A stretch of 64,000 bases of DNA from Streptomyces sp. Ncost-T10-10d (lineage in GTDB: Bacteria; Actinomycetota; Actinomycetes; Streptomycetales; Streptomycetaceae): positions 1 to 64,000 of the forward strand of contig NZ_FMDF01000138.1 in NCBI RefSeq assembly GCF_900091955.1, in the 5' to 3' direction. Below are positions 12,961 to 22,096 of this stretch, one piece after another; the stretch's first letter is position 1, and each line of letters opens with the position of its first letter. The notes beneath the pieces are model-generated. The model did no database searches. It was not told where the DNA came from and was given only the letters and a program-made list of their open reading frames with translations. The translations under genes were made by a program, and so were the position numbers.

Positions 12961-14186
12961 GACGAGGGCACGATCCGTCCCGTGACCTCACCGAGGCCGA
13001 CCCGCGTGCCGTCCGGGCCCGGTGCCCAGGCCGTCATCGTCACCGTGTCGCCGTCCTCCAGGAACGTCCGCTTGCCGTCCGGGAGGTCCAGCGGGTCGCG
13101 GCCGTTCCAGGTCAGTTCCAGGAGCGAGCCGCGCTGTCCGGGCTCGGCGCCGCTGACCGTGCCGGAGCCGTACAGATCACCGGTGCGCAGCGACGCGCCG
13201 TTCACCGTCATCTGGGCCAGCATCTGGGCCGCCGTCCAGTACATGGTGGCGAACGGCGGCTCGGCGACCAGTTGTCCGTTGATCGTGACGGAGATCCGCA
13301 GGTCGAGGCCGCCGGCCTCCTCCTCGGCCGCGTCCTCCAGGTAGGGGAGCAGCGGGAAGTCGCGGGCCGGGGGTGCGATCCGGGCTGCCTCCAGGGCTTC
13401 CAGCGGCGTCACCCAGGCGGATACGGACGTGGCGAAGGACTTGCCGAGGAACGGGCCGAGCGGGACGTACTCCCAGGCCTGGATGTCCCGTGCCGACCAG
13501 TCGTTGAGCAGGCAGAGTCCGAAGACATGGTCGCGGAAGTCGCCGAGCGGGACCGGGCGGCCCTGCTCGGAGCCCACTCCGACGACGAAGCCGACCTCGG
13601 CCTCGATGTCGAGCTTGATGGAAGGACCGAAGACGGGGGCCGCATCGGCGGGCGCCTTGCGCTGTCCGGACGGGCGCACCACGTCCGTGCCGGAGACGAC
13701 GACGGTGCCGGACCTGCCGTGGTAGCCGATCGGGAGGTGCTTCCAGTTGGGCGTCAGCGCGTCACCGTTCGGCCGGAAGATCTTTCCGACGTTGGTGGCG
13801 TGGTTCTCGCTCGCGTAGAAGTCGACGTAGTCCGCGACCTCGTACGGCAGATGGAGCGTCACGGACTCGACCGGGTGCAGCAGCGGTTCGATGTCCGCGC
13901 GGTGTGCCGGGACCGTCACCCATGCGGTCAGCGCCCGTCGGACGTCCCGCCAGGCGGTGCGGCCGGCGGCCAGCAGCGCGGTCAGGTCCGGCTGGGCGAG
14001 AAGCTGCGCGTAGGGCGATCCGAGGGCGTGTGCCGCCGCTCCGGCGTCCAGTACGTGGCTGCCGATGCGGACGCCGACCCGGCGGTCCTCGGGGTGGTCG
14101 GGGGTGGAGAACACACCGTACGGAAGGTTGTGCGGACCGAAGGGGTCGCCCTCGGCCAGATCGAGCGGGCTGCTCTGCTCGGGCAT
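12957..14186 (-). CDS. fahA: Fumarylacetoacetase
   Basis: Hydrolyses fumarylacetoacetate to fumarate and acetoacetate, the last step of tyrosine/homogentisate breakdown. The 409 residues match the family from the N-terminal NLPYGVFSTPDHPEDRRVGVRIG, through DYVDFYASENHATNVGKIFRP (the metal/active-site aspartate, histidine and asparagine) and DIEAEVGFVVG, to SARDIQAWEYVPLGPFLGKSFATS and the C-terminal GSGTVSGAEPGQRGSLLELTW. No other tyrosine pathway gene is in the window, so it appears to stand apart from hmgA and similar genes. It is followed, with a 4-base overlap, by the GPP34 gene. Confidence 0.96.
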   Translation of the reverse strand: MPEQSSPLDLAEGDPFGPHNLPYGVFSTPDHPEDRRVGVRIGSHVLDAGAAAHALGSPYAQLLAQPDLTALLAAGRTAWRDVRRALTAWVTVPAHRADIEPLLHPVESVTLHLPYEVADYVDFYASENHATNVGKIFRPNGDALTPNWKHLPIGYHGRSGTVVVSGTDVVRPSGQRKAPADAAPVFGPSIKLDIEAEVGFVVGVGSEQGRPVPLGDFRDHVFGLCLLNDWSARDIQAWEYVPLGPFLGKSFATSVSAWVTPLEALEAARIAPPARDFPLLPYLEDAAEEEAGGLDLRISVTINGQLVAEPPFATMYWTAAQMLAQMTVNGASLRTGDLYGSGTVSGAEPGQRGSLLELTWNGRDPLDLPDGKRTFLEDGDTVTMTAWAPGPDGTRVGLGEVTGRIVPSS

Positions 14187-14287
14187 GTGTTGCTGCCTCG
14201 CTTTCCAGGTCGCTTGGGGGACACGTTACGTCGGTGTTGCTACCCCGCGGGAGTGTCCCAACTGCTCCTGATGCCCGGAAAGTTCCA

Positions 14288-14315
14288 CCGTGCCCCCTGC
14301 TGTGCGGGGGCACGG
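14288..14315 (-). terminator. Terminator of the peptide-transporter/CocE operon
   Basis: A perfect 10-bp inverted repeat CCGTGCCCCC / GGGGGCACGG with an 8-base loop, starting 8 bases past the stop of the CocE-type gene on the minus strand. Confidence 0.7.
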
Positions 14316-14323
14316 CGGTGGGT

Positions 14324-16318
14324 TCACCCGGCCGTGCGCGGGATCCGCTTCTCCCAGGTCCGGTGGAAGACGACCTCGCCGCCGTCCTTGCACAGCACCT
14401 CGTCGGACGTGATGAAGTCGGTTTCGTCCACACTGATTTCGGACCGGGTCTCGATCCGTACGTCCCACGCCATCTCCGGCCGGTGCAGCCGGATCGACCA
14501 GTCGGAGCGGGTGCGTGCGGAGAGCGGTTCGTTCTCCTGGATCGTGTACGTCTCCATGGCGTCCTCGGTGAATTCCAGGCCGTCCGGGTAGACGCGGGTG
14601 CCGCCGTAGCGCGGGTCGACCTCCAGCCGCCATTCGCCCTTGGCGACATCGCGGACCACCAGGCGCTCGGGGCGCTGTCCGTCGAGTGTCACCGGGTGGA
14701 CGACACCGAGCGGCTCCGACTGCTCCGGTTCCTCGAACCGGATCGCGGGGTCCTCGGTGTGCCGGCGCACAGGCAGTTCGACGAAGCTGCCGTCGGCGTC
14801 CAGGGTGAAGCCGACCGACCCGGCCTGCGGCCAGATCCACGGCCAGTACGAGGAGGAGACCGCGAGCCTGATCCGGTGGCCGGGCGGGAAGGTGTGCCCG
14901 ATGCCGTTCAGGTCGAAGGTCACGTCCTCGGTCCCGCCCACCGGCCAGTCGTCCGCACGGTCGCGGCCGTGCCGTGCGGAGAGGTTGAGCGCGCCGCGGG
15001 TCACCAGGGTGGAGGAGCCGTCCGGTGCGATGTCGCAGAGCCGGGCGATCGCCTGGCCGCGCGGCACGTCCATCCGGATGCGCAGCTTCACCCGGGGGCG
15101 GCCCAGGATCTCGATCGGGGCTTCCTCGACCGGAAACTCGAAGCAGACCGACTTGGCGTCCTCGTCGCGCTGGTCGGGCGGCAGGTCGGCGTCGTTGCCG
15201 AACGGGAAGAAGCGCCCGGCGTCCAGACCGGTCTGCTGGGGCGAGTCGACGATCTGCGGACCGCCCTGGAGGGCGTACGCGACCGGCGCGATGTTCTCCG
15301 AGGGCCAGCCGGTCTCACCGACCCAGCGGCCGGGCAGCGTCTCGTACACCGTGGCGGGCCGGTGGGACTCGCTGATCCAGGACCGCAGCAGGGGCTCGGC
15401 CATGATGCCGGTGTCCTTGTCCTTCAGGTGCTGGTCCCACCAGCGCAGCGTCTCCTGGAGGAAGCCGATCGCCGGACCGGGCGGCAGACCCCGGTCGGGG
15501 TACTGGTGCGACCAGGGCCCGATCAGCCCGCGGACCTTGTCCGGGCGGAGGTGTTCGACGAGCCGCAGGACGGTGTCGCGGTACGGGTCGTGCCAGCCGC
15601 CCACCGCGAGGACGTTCGCTGTGATCGCGGAGTAGTCCTCGCAGACGCTGCCGTGCTTCCAGTAGTCGTCGCGGGTCTGGTGCGCCAGCCAGGTGTGGAT
15701 GAATGGTTCGACCTTTTCCAGCCGATTCAGCCACATGTCCTTCCAGCCCTCGCCGACCTGTGCCGGATCCGGCGGCCGGGCGACGAAGGCCAGCATGGTG
15801 GCCGCCCAGGCGTGCATGTCGACGGCGAGGACCGAGCCGCCCATGTAGTGGACGTCGTTGTCGTAGCGGTCGTCGGTCGAGCAGACGGTGACGACGGCCT
15901 TCAGCGGCTCGGGGGCCAGCGCCGCGATCTGGAGCGAGTTGAAGCCGCCCCAGGAGATGCCGAACATGCCGACCCGGCCGGAGCACCATTCCTGCTCGGC
16001 CAGCCAGTGGATGACGGCGACCCCGTCGGCCAGCTCCGTCGCGTCGTACTCGTCGCCCGGCATCCCCTCGCTGTTGCCGTGTCCGCGTACGTCGACCCGG
16101 ACGGAGGCGTAGCCATGGCCCGCGTACCAGGGGTGGCGCTGCCAGTCGCGTGGCGCCGTCCAGTCGCTCAGCCGGTACGGCAGATATTCGAGGAGCGCGG
16201 GGACGGGTTCGTCGGTGACCGGCCGCCAGATCCGGGCGTAGAGCCGGGTGCCGTCCGGCAGCGGGATGTAGACGTCCTCATGGGTGGTGTCATACGGAAA
16301 CGTGGTGCGGATGTGCAT
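14324..16318 (-). CDS. CocE/NonD-family alpha/beta hydrolase (X-Pro dipeptidyl-peptidase type)
   Basis: A 664-residue serine hydrolase. It has the oxyanion region LPYRLSDW, a DVRGHGNSEG stretch, the nucleophile elbow MFGISWGGFNSLQ (serine in GxSxGG), and a C-terminal jelly-roll domain from about residue 350 on (FEFPVEEAPIEILGRPRVKL and later FPPGHRIRLAVSSSYWPWIWP). This architecture is shared by cocaine esterase and X-prolyl dipeptidyl aminopeptidases. No signal peptide is seen, so it is probably cytoplasmic. It starts nine bases after the stop of a POT-family peptide transporter on the same strand, which makes a peptidase role on imported peptides attractive but unproven. GAGG lies 7 bases before the ATG. 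Confidence 0.9.
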   Translation of the reverse strand: MHIRTTFPYDTTHEDVYIPLPDGTRLYARIWRPVTDEPVPALLEYLPYRLSDWTAPRDWQRHPWYAGHGYASVRVDVRGHGNSEGMPGDEYDATELADGVAVIHWLAEQEWCSGRVGMFGISWGGFNSLQIAALAPEPLKAVVTVCSTDDRYDNDVHYMGGSVLAVDMHAWAATMLAFVARPPDPAQVGEGWKDMWLNRLEKVEPFIHTWLAHQTRDDYWKHGSVCEDYSAITANVLAVGGWHDPYRDTVLRLVEHLRPDKVRGLIGPWSHQYPDRGLPPGPAIGFLQETLRWWDQHLKDKDTGIMAEPLLRSWISESHRPATVYETLPGRWVGETGWPSENIAPVAYALQGGPQIVDSPQQTGLDAGRFFPFGNDADLPPDQRDEDAKSVCFEFPVEEAPIEILGRPRVKLRIRMDVPRGQAIARLCDIAPDGSSTLVTRGALNLSARHGRDRADDWPVGGTEDVTFDLNGIGHTFPPGHRIRLAVSSSYWPWIWPQAGSVGFTLDADGSFVELPVRRHTEDPAIRFEEPEQSEPLGVVHPVTLDGQRPERLVVRDVAKGEWRLEVDPRYGGTRVYPDGLEFTEDAMETYTIQENEPLSARTRSDWSIRLHRPEMAWDVRIETRSEISVDETDFITSDEVLCKDGGEVVFHRTWEKRIPRTAG

Positions 16319-16327
16319 GGCGGTACC

Positions 16328-17827
16328 TCAGTGGACGGGGTGCATGGTGCGCTTGAGCCAGGGTGCGGCGGCGATGACGGCCACACCGGCCACCACTGCG
16401 ATTGCACCATTGATACCGAAGTAGGCGGGGTTGGACACCTCGCCGTACAGCTTCACGACCTGTGCCTGGATGCCGTTGGCGAGGGCCAGCGAGAGGAACC
16501 AGAGCGCCATGGTCTGGCTGGCGAACGCCTTGGGTGCGAGCTTCGTGGTCGCGGACATGCCGGAGGTCTCCAGCAGGATGTCGCCGAGGCCGAGCAGCAG
16601 ATACGAGCCGACGATCCACCAGGCGGCCATCCTGTAGGTGTCGCCGGAGTGTCCGGAGGTCGGCAGCACCATCAGCAGGAACGACAGTCCGCCCAGGATC
16701 ACCCCGATCGCGATCTTGTTGGAGGCGTGCGGCTGACGCGGGCCCATCCGGGCCCAGACGGCGGCGACCACCGGGGCGAGCGCGACCTCGAAGGCGCCGA
16801 GCGCGGAGGCGTACCAGCTCGCCGGGAAGTGGAAGCCGAGGATCTCGGTACGGGCGTTGGTCGACGCGAGCAGAATCATCGTCGAGTACGCCTGGAAGAG
16901 GATGAAGTTGAAGACGACGGAGGCCAGGAACAGCACCACGTACGGGCGCAGCCTGCCACGTTCCTCGCCGGTGACCCGCGGGCTGCGGAACATCACCACG
17001 AAGTACACGACCGGTGCGATCACCGAGACGAGCGTGAGCAGGTCGACGAAACGGCCCATGGTCAGCCACCCCGCAAGGGCCAGCGCGGTGGCGACGGCGG
17101 CGACCACGACGGCACCGGCCACGATCAGCCGGACGGCGCGGCGCATCGGCTCCGGAGCCAGCGCGAATTCGGCGCTGTGCTTTCGCCCGGCCAGGTGACG
17201 CCGGCCGAGTACGTACTGGATCAGACCGAGCGTCATACCGAAGGCGGCGGCCGAGAATCCCCAGTGCCAGCTCGCATGGTCCCCGAGCCAGCCGGTGACC
17301 AGCGGGCCGAGGAACGCCCCGATGTTGATGCCCATGTAGTAGAGCGCGAAGCCGGCGTCGCGGCGCTCGTCCTCGGTGCGGTAGAGCTTGCCGACCATGG
17401 TCGCCACATTGGGCTTGAGCAGACCGGTTCCGGCGCTGATCAGACCGAGGCCGGTCCAGGTCATGACGTCGGTGGGCACCGCCATGGCGTAATGCCCGCA
17501 CGCGATGAGAATTCCGCCGTACAGGACGGCTCGGTACGAGCCGAGGATCCGGTCGGCCAGCCAGCCGCCGGCCACGGAGACCAGGTAGACCAGGGTGCCG
17601 TAGGCGGCCGAGACGGACGCCGCGGTGCCCACATCCATACCCATGCCGCCGTGGGCGACGGTGTCGGCGAAGTAGAGGACCAGGATCGCCTGCATGCCGA
17701 GGAACGAGAACCGTTCCCAGACCTCCAGGCCGGACAGGGTCATCAGGCCCCGTGGCTGGCCGAAAAAGGCATGGTCGTCGCCGGGCGGCGGCTGAGTCGG
17801 TTCGGTGTCGGTTGCCGTGAGGGACAA
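16328..17827 (-). CDS. POT/PTR2-family proton-coupled peptide transporter
   Basis: A 499-residue major-facilitator transporter for di- and tripeptides. The family signatures are present: LEVWERFSFLGMQAILVLYF (the ExxERFxYY-like helix 1 motif), LADRILGSYRAVLYGG, and YYMGINIGAFLGPLVTGWLG (PTR2 signature). About 14 hydrophobic helices are apparent. The start is TTG at 17827: it has AGGAG 7 bases upstream and gives the usual short polar N-terminus (SLTATDTEPTQPPPGDD), although the frame stays open for another 500 codons through the neighbouring gene. It forms an operon with the downstream CocE-type hydrolase. Confidence 0.92.
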   Translation of the reverse strand: MSLTATDTEPTQPPPGDDHAFFGQPRGLMTLSGLEVWERFSFLGMQAILVLYFADTVAHGGMGMDVGTAASVSAAYGTLVYLVSVAGGWLADRILGSYRAVLYGGILIACGHYAMAVPTDVMTWTGLGLISAGTGLLKPNVATMVGKLYRTEDERRDAGFALYYMGINIGAFLGPLVTGWLGDHASWHWGFSAAAFGMTLGLIQYVLGRRHLAGRKHSAEFALAPEPMRRAVRLIVAGAVVVAAVATALALAGWLTMGRFVDLLTLVSVIAPVVYFVVMFRSPRVTGEERGRLRPYVVLFLASVVFNFILFQAYSTMILLASTNARTEILGFHFPASWYASALGAFEVALAPVVAAVWARMGPRQPHASNKIAIGVILGGLSFLLMVLPTSGHSGDTYRMAAWWIVGSYLLLGLGDILLETSGMSATTKLAPKAFASQTMALWFLSLALANGIQAQVVKLYGEVSNPAYFGINGAIAVVAGVAVIAAAPWLKRTMHPVH

Positions 17828-17983
17828 AGGGAGAACTCCTGATCGTATGAGCTGATCCCGAACATACCGGCGGTGGCGGGAAGGCGCCCACGGTGATCGA
17901 AAGGGGACCGGATACGCTGACTTGAGTGATGACAGCGACAGATCGACATTCCGTGTGATCGTCAGCAGACAGGAGATCCCCTC

Positions 17984-18994
17984 GTGACCGTCGTCGGGCC
18001 GTTCGGACTGAGCGTGCGGGACCACGCTCTTGAGGCCGATGTCCAGGCCGGTTTGGCTGCTGTCGAGTCGGGGCTGCTCGATGCCACCAAGAGCGGCGTG
18101 CCCTTCATCACGGAGGCCGCGCAGCATCTCGTACGCGCCGGGGGCAAGCGATTCCGGCCGCTGCTGGCCATACTGGCCGCCCAGTTCGGCGACCCCGACG
18201 CGCCGGGCGTCGTGCCCGCCGCCGTTGTCGTCGAGCTGACCCATCTCGCGACGCTCTACCACGACGACGTGATGGACGAGGCGGACGTACGCCGCGGCGT
18301 CGACAGCGCCAACACCCGCTGGGGCAACTCGGTGGCCGTCCTGACCGGCGACTTCCTCTTCGCCCGCGCCTCGCACATACTGGCCGACCTCGGTCCGGAG
18401 GCCGTACGCATCCAGGCGGAGGCGTTCGAGCGGCTGGTCACCGGCCAGATCCTGGAGACCGCGGGCCCGGGCGACGGGCGCGACCCGGTCGAGCACTACC
18501 TCGAAGTGATGCGCGGCAAGACCGGCTCGCTGGTCGCGGTGGCCTGCCGGTTCGGCGCGATGACGGCCGGCGCGGACGAGTCGGCCGTCGACATCCTCAC
18601 CCAGTACGGGGAGCGGCTCGGCGTCGCCTTCCAGCTCGCCGACGATGTGCTCGACATCGCCTCCGACTCCCACGAGTCCGGCAAGACCCCCGGCACCGAC
18701 CTGCGCGAAGGCATCCCGACGCTCCCCGTGCTCCATCTGCGGGCCCGGGCCGCGGCCGACGGAAAGCCGGACGACCTGGAACTCGTCGAGCTGCTCGACG
18801 GCGACCTGAGCGACGACGCCCGGCACGCCGAGGCGCTGCGCAGGCTGCGCGCGCACCCGGCGCTGGCGCAGGCGCGACGGGACGCCGTCCGGTACGCGCA
18901 GGAGGCGCGTGCGACGCTGGCGCCGCTGCCCGCGGGCTACGCGAAGGCCGCGCTGGAGGAGCTGTGCGACGCGGTGGTGCACCGGGCGGGCTGA
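17984..18994 (+). CDS. Polyprenyl (trans-isoprenyl) diphosphate synthase
   Basis: Elongates allylic diphosphates with isopentenyl diphosphate. The product is 336 residues. The first aspartate-rich motif is DDVMD at 94-98 and the second DDVLD at 220-224; the KRFRP motif is at 55-59. The bulky residues before the first motif (HLATLYHDD) are small or aromatic in the pattern of long-chain (C40-C50 type) synthases. In Streptomyces such a gene near nuo is a reasonable source of the menaquinone side chain; this is inference. AGGAG lies 8 bases before the GTG start. It is divergent from the POT gene, with 156 bases between the two starts. Confidence 0.93.
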   Translation: MTVVGPFGLSVRDHALEADVQAGLAAVESGLLDATKSGVPFITEAAQHLVRAGGKRFRPLLAILAAQFGDPDAPGVVPAAVVVELTHLATLYHDDVMDEADVRRGVDSANTRWGNSVAVLTGDFLFARASHILADLGPEAVRIQAEAFERLVTGQILETAGPGDGRDPVEHYLEVMRGKTGSLVAVACRFGAMTAGADESAVDILTQYGERLGVAFQLADDVLDIASDSHESGKTPGTDLREGIPTLPVLHLRARAAADGKPDDLELVELLDGDLSDDARHAEALRRLRAHPALAQARRDAVRYAQEARATLAPLPAGYAKAALEELCDAVVHRAG

Positions 18995-19406
18995 GCCCGT
19001 CTTTGCTTTTGGCGTGCCGCCTACGCGGTGGTCGGGTGAGCCCCGAGACCGAACGTGTTGGTCACCGGCCCGGGACGCGGTCCGGAGGTGCCTTCGGCCG
19101 AACCGGATCCGGGCCGGTGGCGCCTCGCCCGTCCCGGGCCGGGGCCCGGCAGGTCCCGCTGGTACGACCCGCCCGGAAGAGGGCGCCCCTGGCGCCGCAT
19201 CCCGGGCACATCCGTACCTCGGCCCCGGCCCGGCGGAACCTCCCCCGTTGCCCGCGGCGCGGCGCACCGGGGGCTGCGGGTTGTGTCGCCCCAGGTGCGC
19301 CGAGGGCGTACGCGGTCCTTGCCGACGGTCGTCCGCGGATGTCCCGGGCGGCAACTGAGAAAGCCCGCACCCGGGCACGTTCGTACCCCGGTGCGGGCCG
19401 CTCGGG
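18995..19406. other. Convergent intergenic region without a gene
   Basis: About 410 bases between two convergent genes. It is extremely GC-rich and open in several frames, but the translations are arginine/proline/glycine runs with no coherent codon bias, so I call no gene. Its right end carries the terminator hairpin at 19363-19398. Confidence 0.6.
19363..19398 (-). terminator. Terminator of the FGGY-kinase catabolic operon
   Basis: Inverted repeat GCCCGCACCCGGG against CCCCGGTGCGGGC (12 of 13 pairs) with a 10-base loop, placed directly after the stop of the last operon gene on the minus strand. Confidence 0.8.
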
Positions 19407-20654
19407 TCAGCGCAGGCCGATGGTGACCGGGCCGCCCTGGGCGCTGAGGCCCTTCATCACGGACCACGGCACGCGGAAGACGCGGCCGGGCGCGGCAGGC
19501 CAGGGCAGGGTCCGTTCCGAGACGACCCGCCCGTTCTGGCTGACGATCACGTGCGGGAACCGGATGGACCGGTCCGTCCACAGCAGCAGGCGCCCACGCG
19601 GGGGAGCCGGGTCACCCGGGCGCAACAGCCCCGGCGCCACCCAGCGCAGCGGCGCCTCGGCGAGGATGCGCAGGCCCGGGGCAGGCTCGCCGGCCCCGGT
19701 CAGCCAGGCCTCGACCTGGTCCGCGACGTGCAGGCCGTCGAGGGCTGCGACATCGGCGGTGTCGACCGGGTGGAGGAGGTTGCCCGCGGCGAAGACGCCG
19801 GGGCGGCTGGTCCGCAGGGCGGTGTCGGTCAGCGGGCCGAGGGTTCCCGGGTCCAGGTCGAGTCCGCCGCTGCGGACGAGTTCGTGGTCGGGGATCCAGT
19901 CTCCGGTGAAGACCACGGTGTCGCAGGCGACGGTGCGCCGGGCGTGGGTGTCGAGATTCTCGATCTCGACGGCCTCGACCCGGCCCTTGCCGATGATGCG
20001 GGTGACCCGGCTGCGGTTGGCGACGGGAACGCGCAGCAGTGCGCGGCCGGCGACGTTGAAAGCTGCGTACGACTCGGTCCTGGGGTATTGGCTGACCATC
20101 AGCCCGGTGGCGCAGCCGGCTTCGCGGAGGGTGACGGCGGCGGACCAGCTGACCAGTTCCCCTCCGACGATGACGGCCCGGCTGCCGACCTCGCTGTGGT
20201 GGAGGTGGACGGCGTTCTGCAGCTGGCCGGTGGTGTAGACGCCCTGCGGCCGGTCGCCGGGGATGCGCCGGGCCGCGCGGGGCCGTTCGCGGGCGCCGGT
20301 CGCGAGCACGACGGCCTTGGCCTCCACGCGCAGCCGCCCCTGCGGACCGGTGACCTCCACGGCCCGGTCGCCCGCCCAGTGGGTGACCATGGTCTCGGTG
20401 CGGATGGTGGCCCCGGCCGAAGTGGCCTGTTCGACGAGGTGGCGTGCGTACTTCGGACCGGTCATGACCCGGCGCAGGTCCCGCAGGCCGTATCCGGTGT
20501 GGTCGCTGTGGCGGGGGATGCCTCCGGCGTCCTTCTCCCGGTCGAGCACCAGGACCTCGCCGCGGATGCGGGGTGCGAGGGCGGCGGCAGCCGTGAGCCC
20601 GGCGGGGCCGCCCCCGATGATCAGGACGTCCGGTGTGAGTGTGGTGGTGGTCAT
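19407..20654 (-). CDS. FAD/NAD(P)-dependent oxidoreductase paired with GlpA-like dehydrogenase
   Basis: A 415-residue pyridine-nucleotide-disulfide-type flavoprotein. The FAD motif GGGPAG is at 14-19. A second dinucleotide fold includes SRAVIVGGELVSWSAAVTLREAG, and VFAAGNLLHPVDTADVAALDG is the late FAD-binding region. A C-terminal beta-rich stretch of about 90 residues follows. There is no redox CxxC near the flavin, so it is not a thioredoxin-reductase-like disulfide enzyme. It is the last of four co-directional genes and starts within the stop of the GlpA-like gene (TGATG). Similar FAD pairs accompany glycerol-3-phosphate oxidation genes in other bacteria, where this subunit would hand electrons to an acceptor; the exact reaction here is unknown. 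Confidence 0.8.
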   Translation of the reverse strand: MTTTTLTPDVLIIGGGPAGLTAAAALAPRIRGEVLVLDREKDAGGIPRHSDHTGYGLRDLRRVMTGPKYARHLVEQATSAGATIRTETMVTHWAGDRAVEVTGPQGRLRVEAKAVVLATGARERPRAARRIPGDRPQGVYTTGQLQNAVHLHHSEVGSRAVIVGGELVSWSAAVTLREAGCATGLMVSQYPRTESYAAFNVAGRALLRVPVANRSRVTRIIGKGRVEAVEIENLDTHARRTVACDTVVFTGDWIPDHELVRSGGLDLDPGTLGPLTDTALRTSRPGVFAAGNLLHPVDTADVAALDGLHVADQVEAWLTGAGEPAPGLRILAEAPLRWVAPGLLRPGDPAPPRGRLLLWTDRSIRFPHVIVSQNGRVVSERTLPWPAAPGRVFRVPWSVMKGLSAQGGPVTIGLR

Positions 20655-22096
20655 CAGGAGTTCACCTCGGGCCGCGTCGGCGCGGCGGCAGTGCCGCCGC
20701 AACCGTTTTCGTTCAGGAGTCGGTTGACAGCCGCGCCGCAGAAGAAGCCCTGGCAGCGGCCGTTCATGACCCGGGTGCGGCGGCGCAGGCCCTCCAGGTT
20801 GCGTGCGGGCAGCGGAGACCGGAAGGCGTCGCGGATCTCACCGGCGGTGACGCGCTCGCAGAAGCAGACGACCTTGCCGTACTCGGGATCGGCGGCGATG
20901 CGGTCGGCGTCCTGGTAGGGACGTACGGTCGCCTCGCCGATGTTGGCCATCCGCGGAGGGCCGGGCAGGTCGGTGCGTGCGGTGAGGACGAGTCCGGCCT
21001 CTTCGAGCACCTCGTGGACGTGCTCGGCGATGGCCATGCCGGAGGTCAACCCGGTCGAGCGGATTCCGCCGACGAGGAGGTACCGCTGCGAGGGGGTGGG
21101 CTCGATGAGATAGTCCCCGTGGTCGATGGCGGCCCGCAGTCCCGCGTAGGAGGCGGTCACCTCCTCGGCGAGCAGCCGGGGCATGAGGCGCTCGCCCTTG
21201 TCCAGCAGGAAGGCGAATCCGTCCTCGGACGTTCCGGTCGCGGTGCGGTCGGTGAGGTCCTCCGAGGTGGGCCCCAGCATGACGTTGCCGTAGATGGTGG
21301 GAGAGATGAGCACCCCCTTGCCCCGGGACGTGGGCACCGGCAGGACGATCTTGTCGACCAGCGGGCGGGCGAGCTTGTCGAAGACGAACAGTTCACCGCG
21401 GCGCGGGGTGACGGTGAACCGCTCGTGGCCGAAGAGCCGGTCGATGCGGTCGGCACCGAGGCCCGCCGCGTTGACCACCCAACGGGCCTGTACGGAGCCG
21501 CCCGTGGTGGTCAGCGTGGTGGACCGGGTGTTCACCGACACCGCGGTGACGGCGTGGTTGAGCAGGACCTCGGCGCCGCGCCGCCTCGCGTCCGTGGCCA
21601 GGGCCAGGTTCGTGGTCCAGGTGCAGATGATCGACTCGTCGGGGACCGTGAGTCCGCCGAGCGCTCCCTCGCCGAGGGAAGGGATCAGCTCGTAGACCTC
21701 GTCGGCGCCGACGAGCCGGCACCGGTCGTAACCGTTCTGCTCGGCCTTCTCCTTGAGGCCGGGCAGGGCGGCCAGCTCCTCCGCGTTCCACGCGACGAGG
21801 ATCGCGCCCGTGTGCTCGACCGGGATGCCGGTCGAGCGGGCGTACTCCGACAGCAGGTGATATCCGCGCTTGACGAGCCTGGACTCCAGCGTGCCCGGCT
21901 TCGCGTCGAATCCGGTGTGCAGGATCGCGGTGTTCGCCTTGCTGGTTCCGTCGCCGACGTCGTCGCGCGCCTCGACGAGCGCGACCGACAGCTGGTGGCC
22001 GGACAGATCGCGGGCGATTGCCGAGCCGACGATGCCTGCGCCGATGACGACGACGTCGTAGACATGGTCCGGCTCGCGTGGTGTGGTGTCGGTCAT
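20654..22096 (-). CDS. GlpA-like FAD-dependent dehydrogenase with C-terminal [2Fe-2S] BFD-type domain
   Basis: A 480-residue flavoprotein of the D-amino-acid-oxidase/glycerol-3-phosphate dehydrogenase family. The FAD motif GAGIVG is at 19-24, with RYLLVGGIRSTGLTSGMAIAEHV in the late flavin region. After about residue 385 there is a bacterioferritin-associated-ferredoxin-like domain with CFCERVTAGEIRDAF and NGRCQGFFCGAAV, giving four cysteines for a [2Fe-2S] cluster. This domain order is that of GlpA. The substrate is probably a phosphorylated polyol or hydroxyacid made by the kinase encoded just upstream. The ATG overlaps the kinase stop (ATGA). An L-2-hydroxyglutarate-oxidase-like activity is an alternative. 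Confidence 0.85.
   Translation of the reverse strand: MTDTTPREPDHVYDVVVIGAGIVGSAIARDLSGHQLSVALVEARDDVGDGTSKANTAILHTGFDAKPGTLESRLVKRGYHLLSEYARSTGIPVEHTGAILVAWNAEELAALPGLKEKAEQNGYDRCRLVGADEVYELIPSLGEGALGGLTVPDESIICTWTTNLALATDARRRGAEVLLNHAVTAVSVNTRSTTLTTTGGSVQARWVVNAAGLGADRIDRLFGHERFTVTPRRGELFVFDKLARPLVDKIVLPVPTSRGKGVLISPTIYGNVMLGPTSEDLTDRTATGTSEDGFAFLLDKGERLMPRLLAEEVTASYAGLRAAIDHGDYLIEPTPSQRYLLVGGIRSTGLTSGMAIAEHVHEVLEEAGLVLTARTDLPGPPRMANIGEATVRPYQDADRIAADPEYGKVVCFCERVTAGEIRDAFRSPLPARNLEGLRRRTRVMNGRCQGFFCGAAVNRLLNENGCGGTAAAPTRPEVNS

Noticed and set aside
13904-17842. 1312-codon open frame on the plus strand
   Set aside because: It is the complement of fumarylacetoacetase, the CocE hydrolase and the POT transporter, all of which have full family motifs. 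High GC leaves antisense frames open.
17828-19378. N-terminal extension of the POT transporter through the polyprenyl synthase region
   Set aside because: The TTG at 17827 has a good AGGAG; the upstream part is antisense to a well-defined synthase and has no membrane or MFS character.
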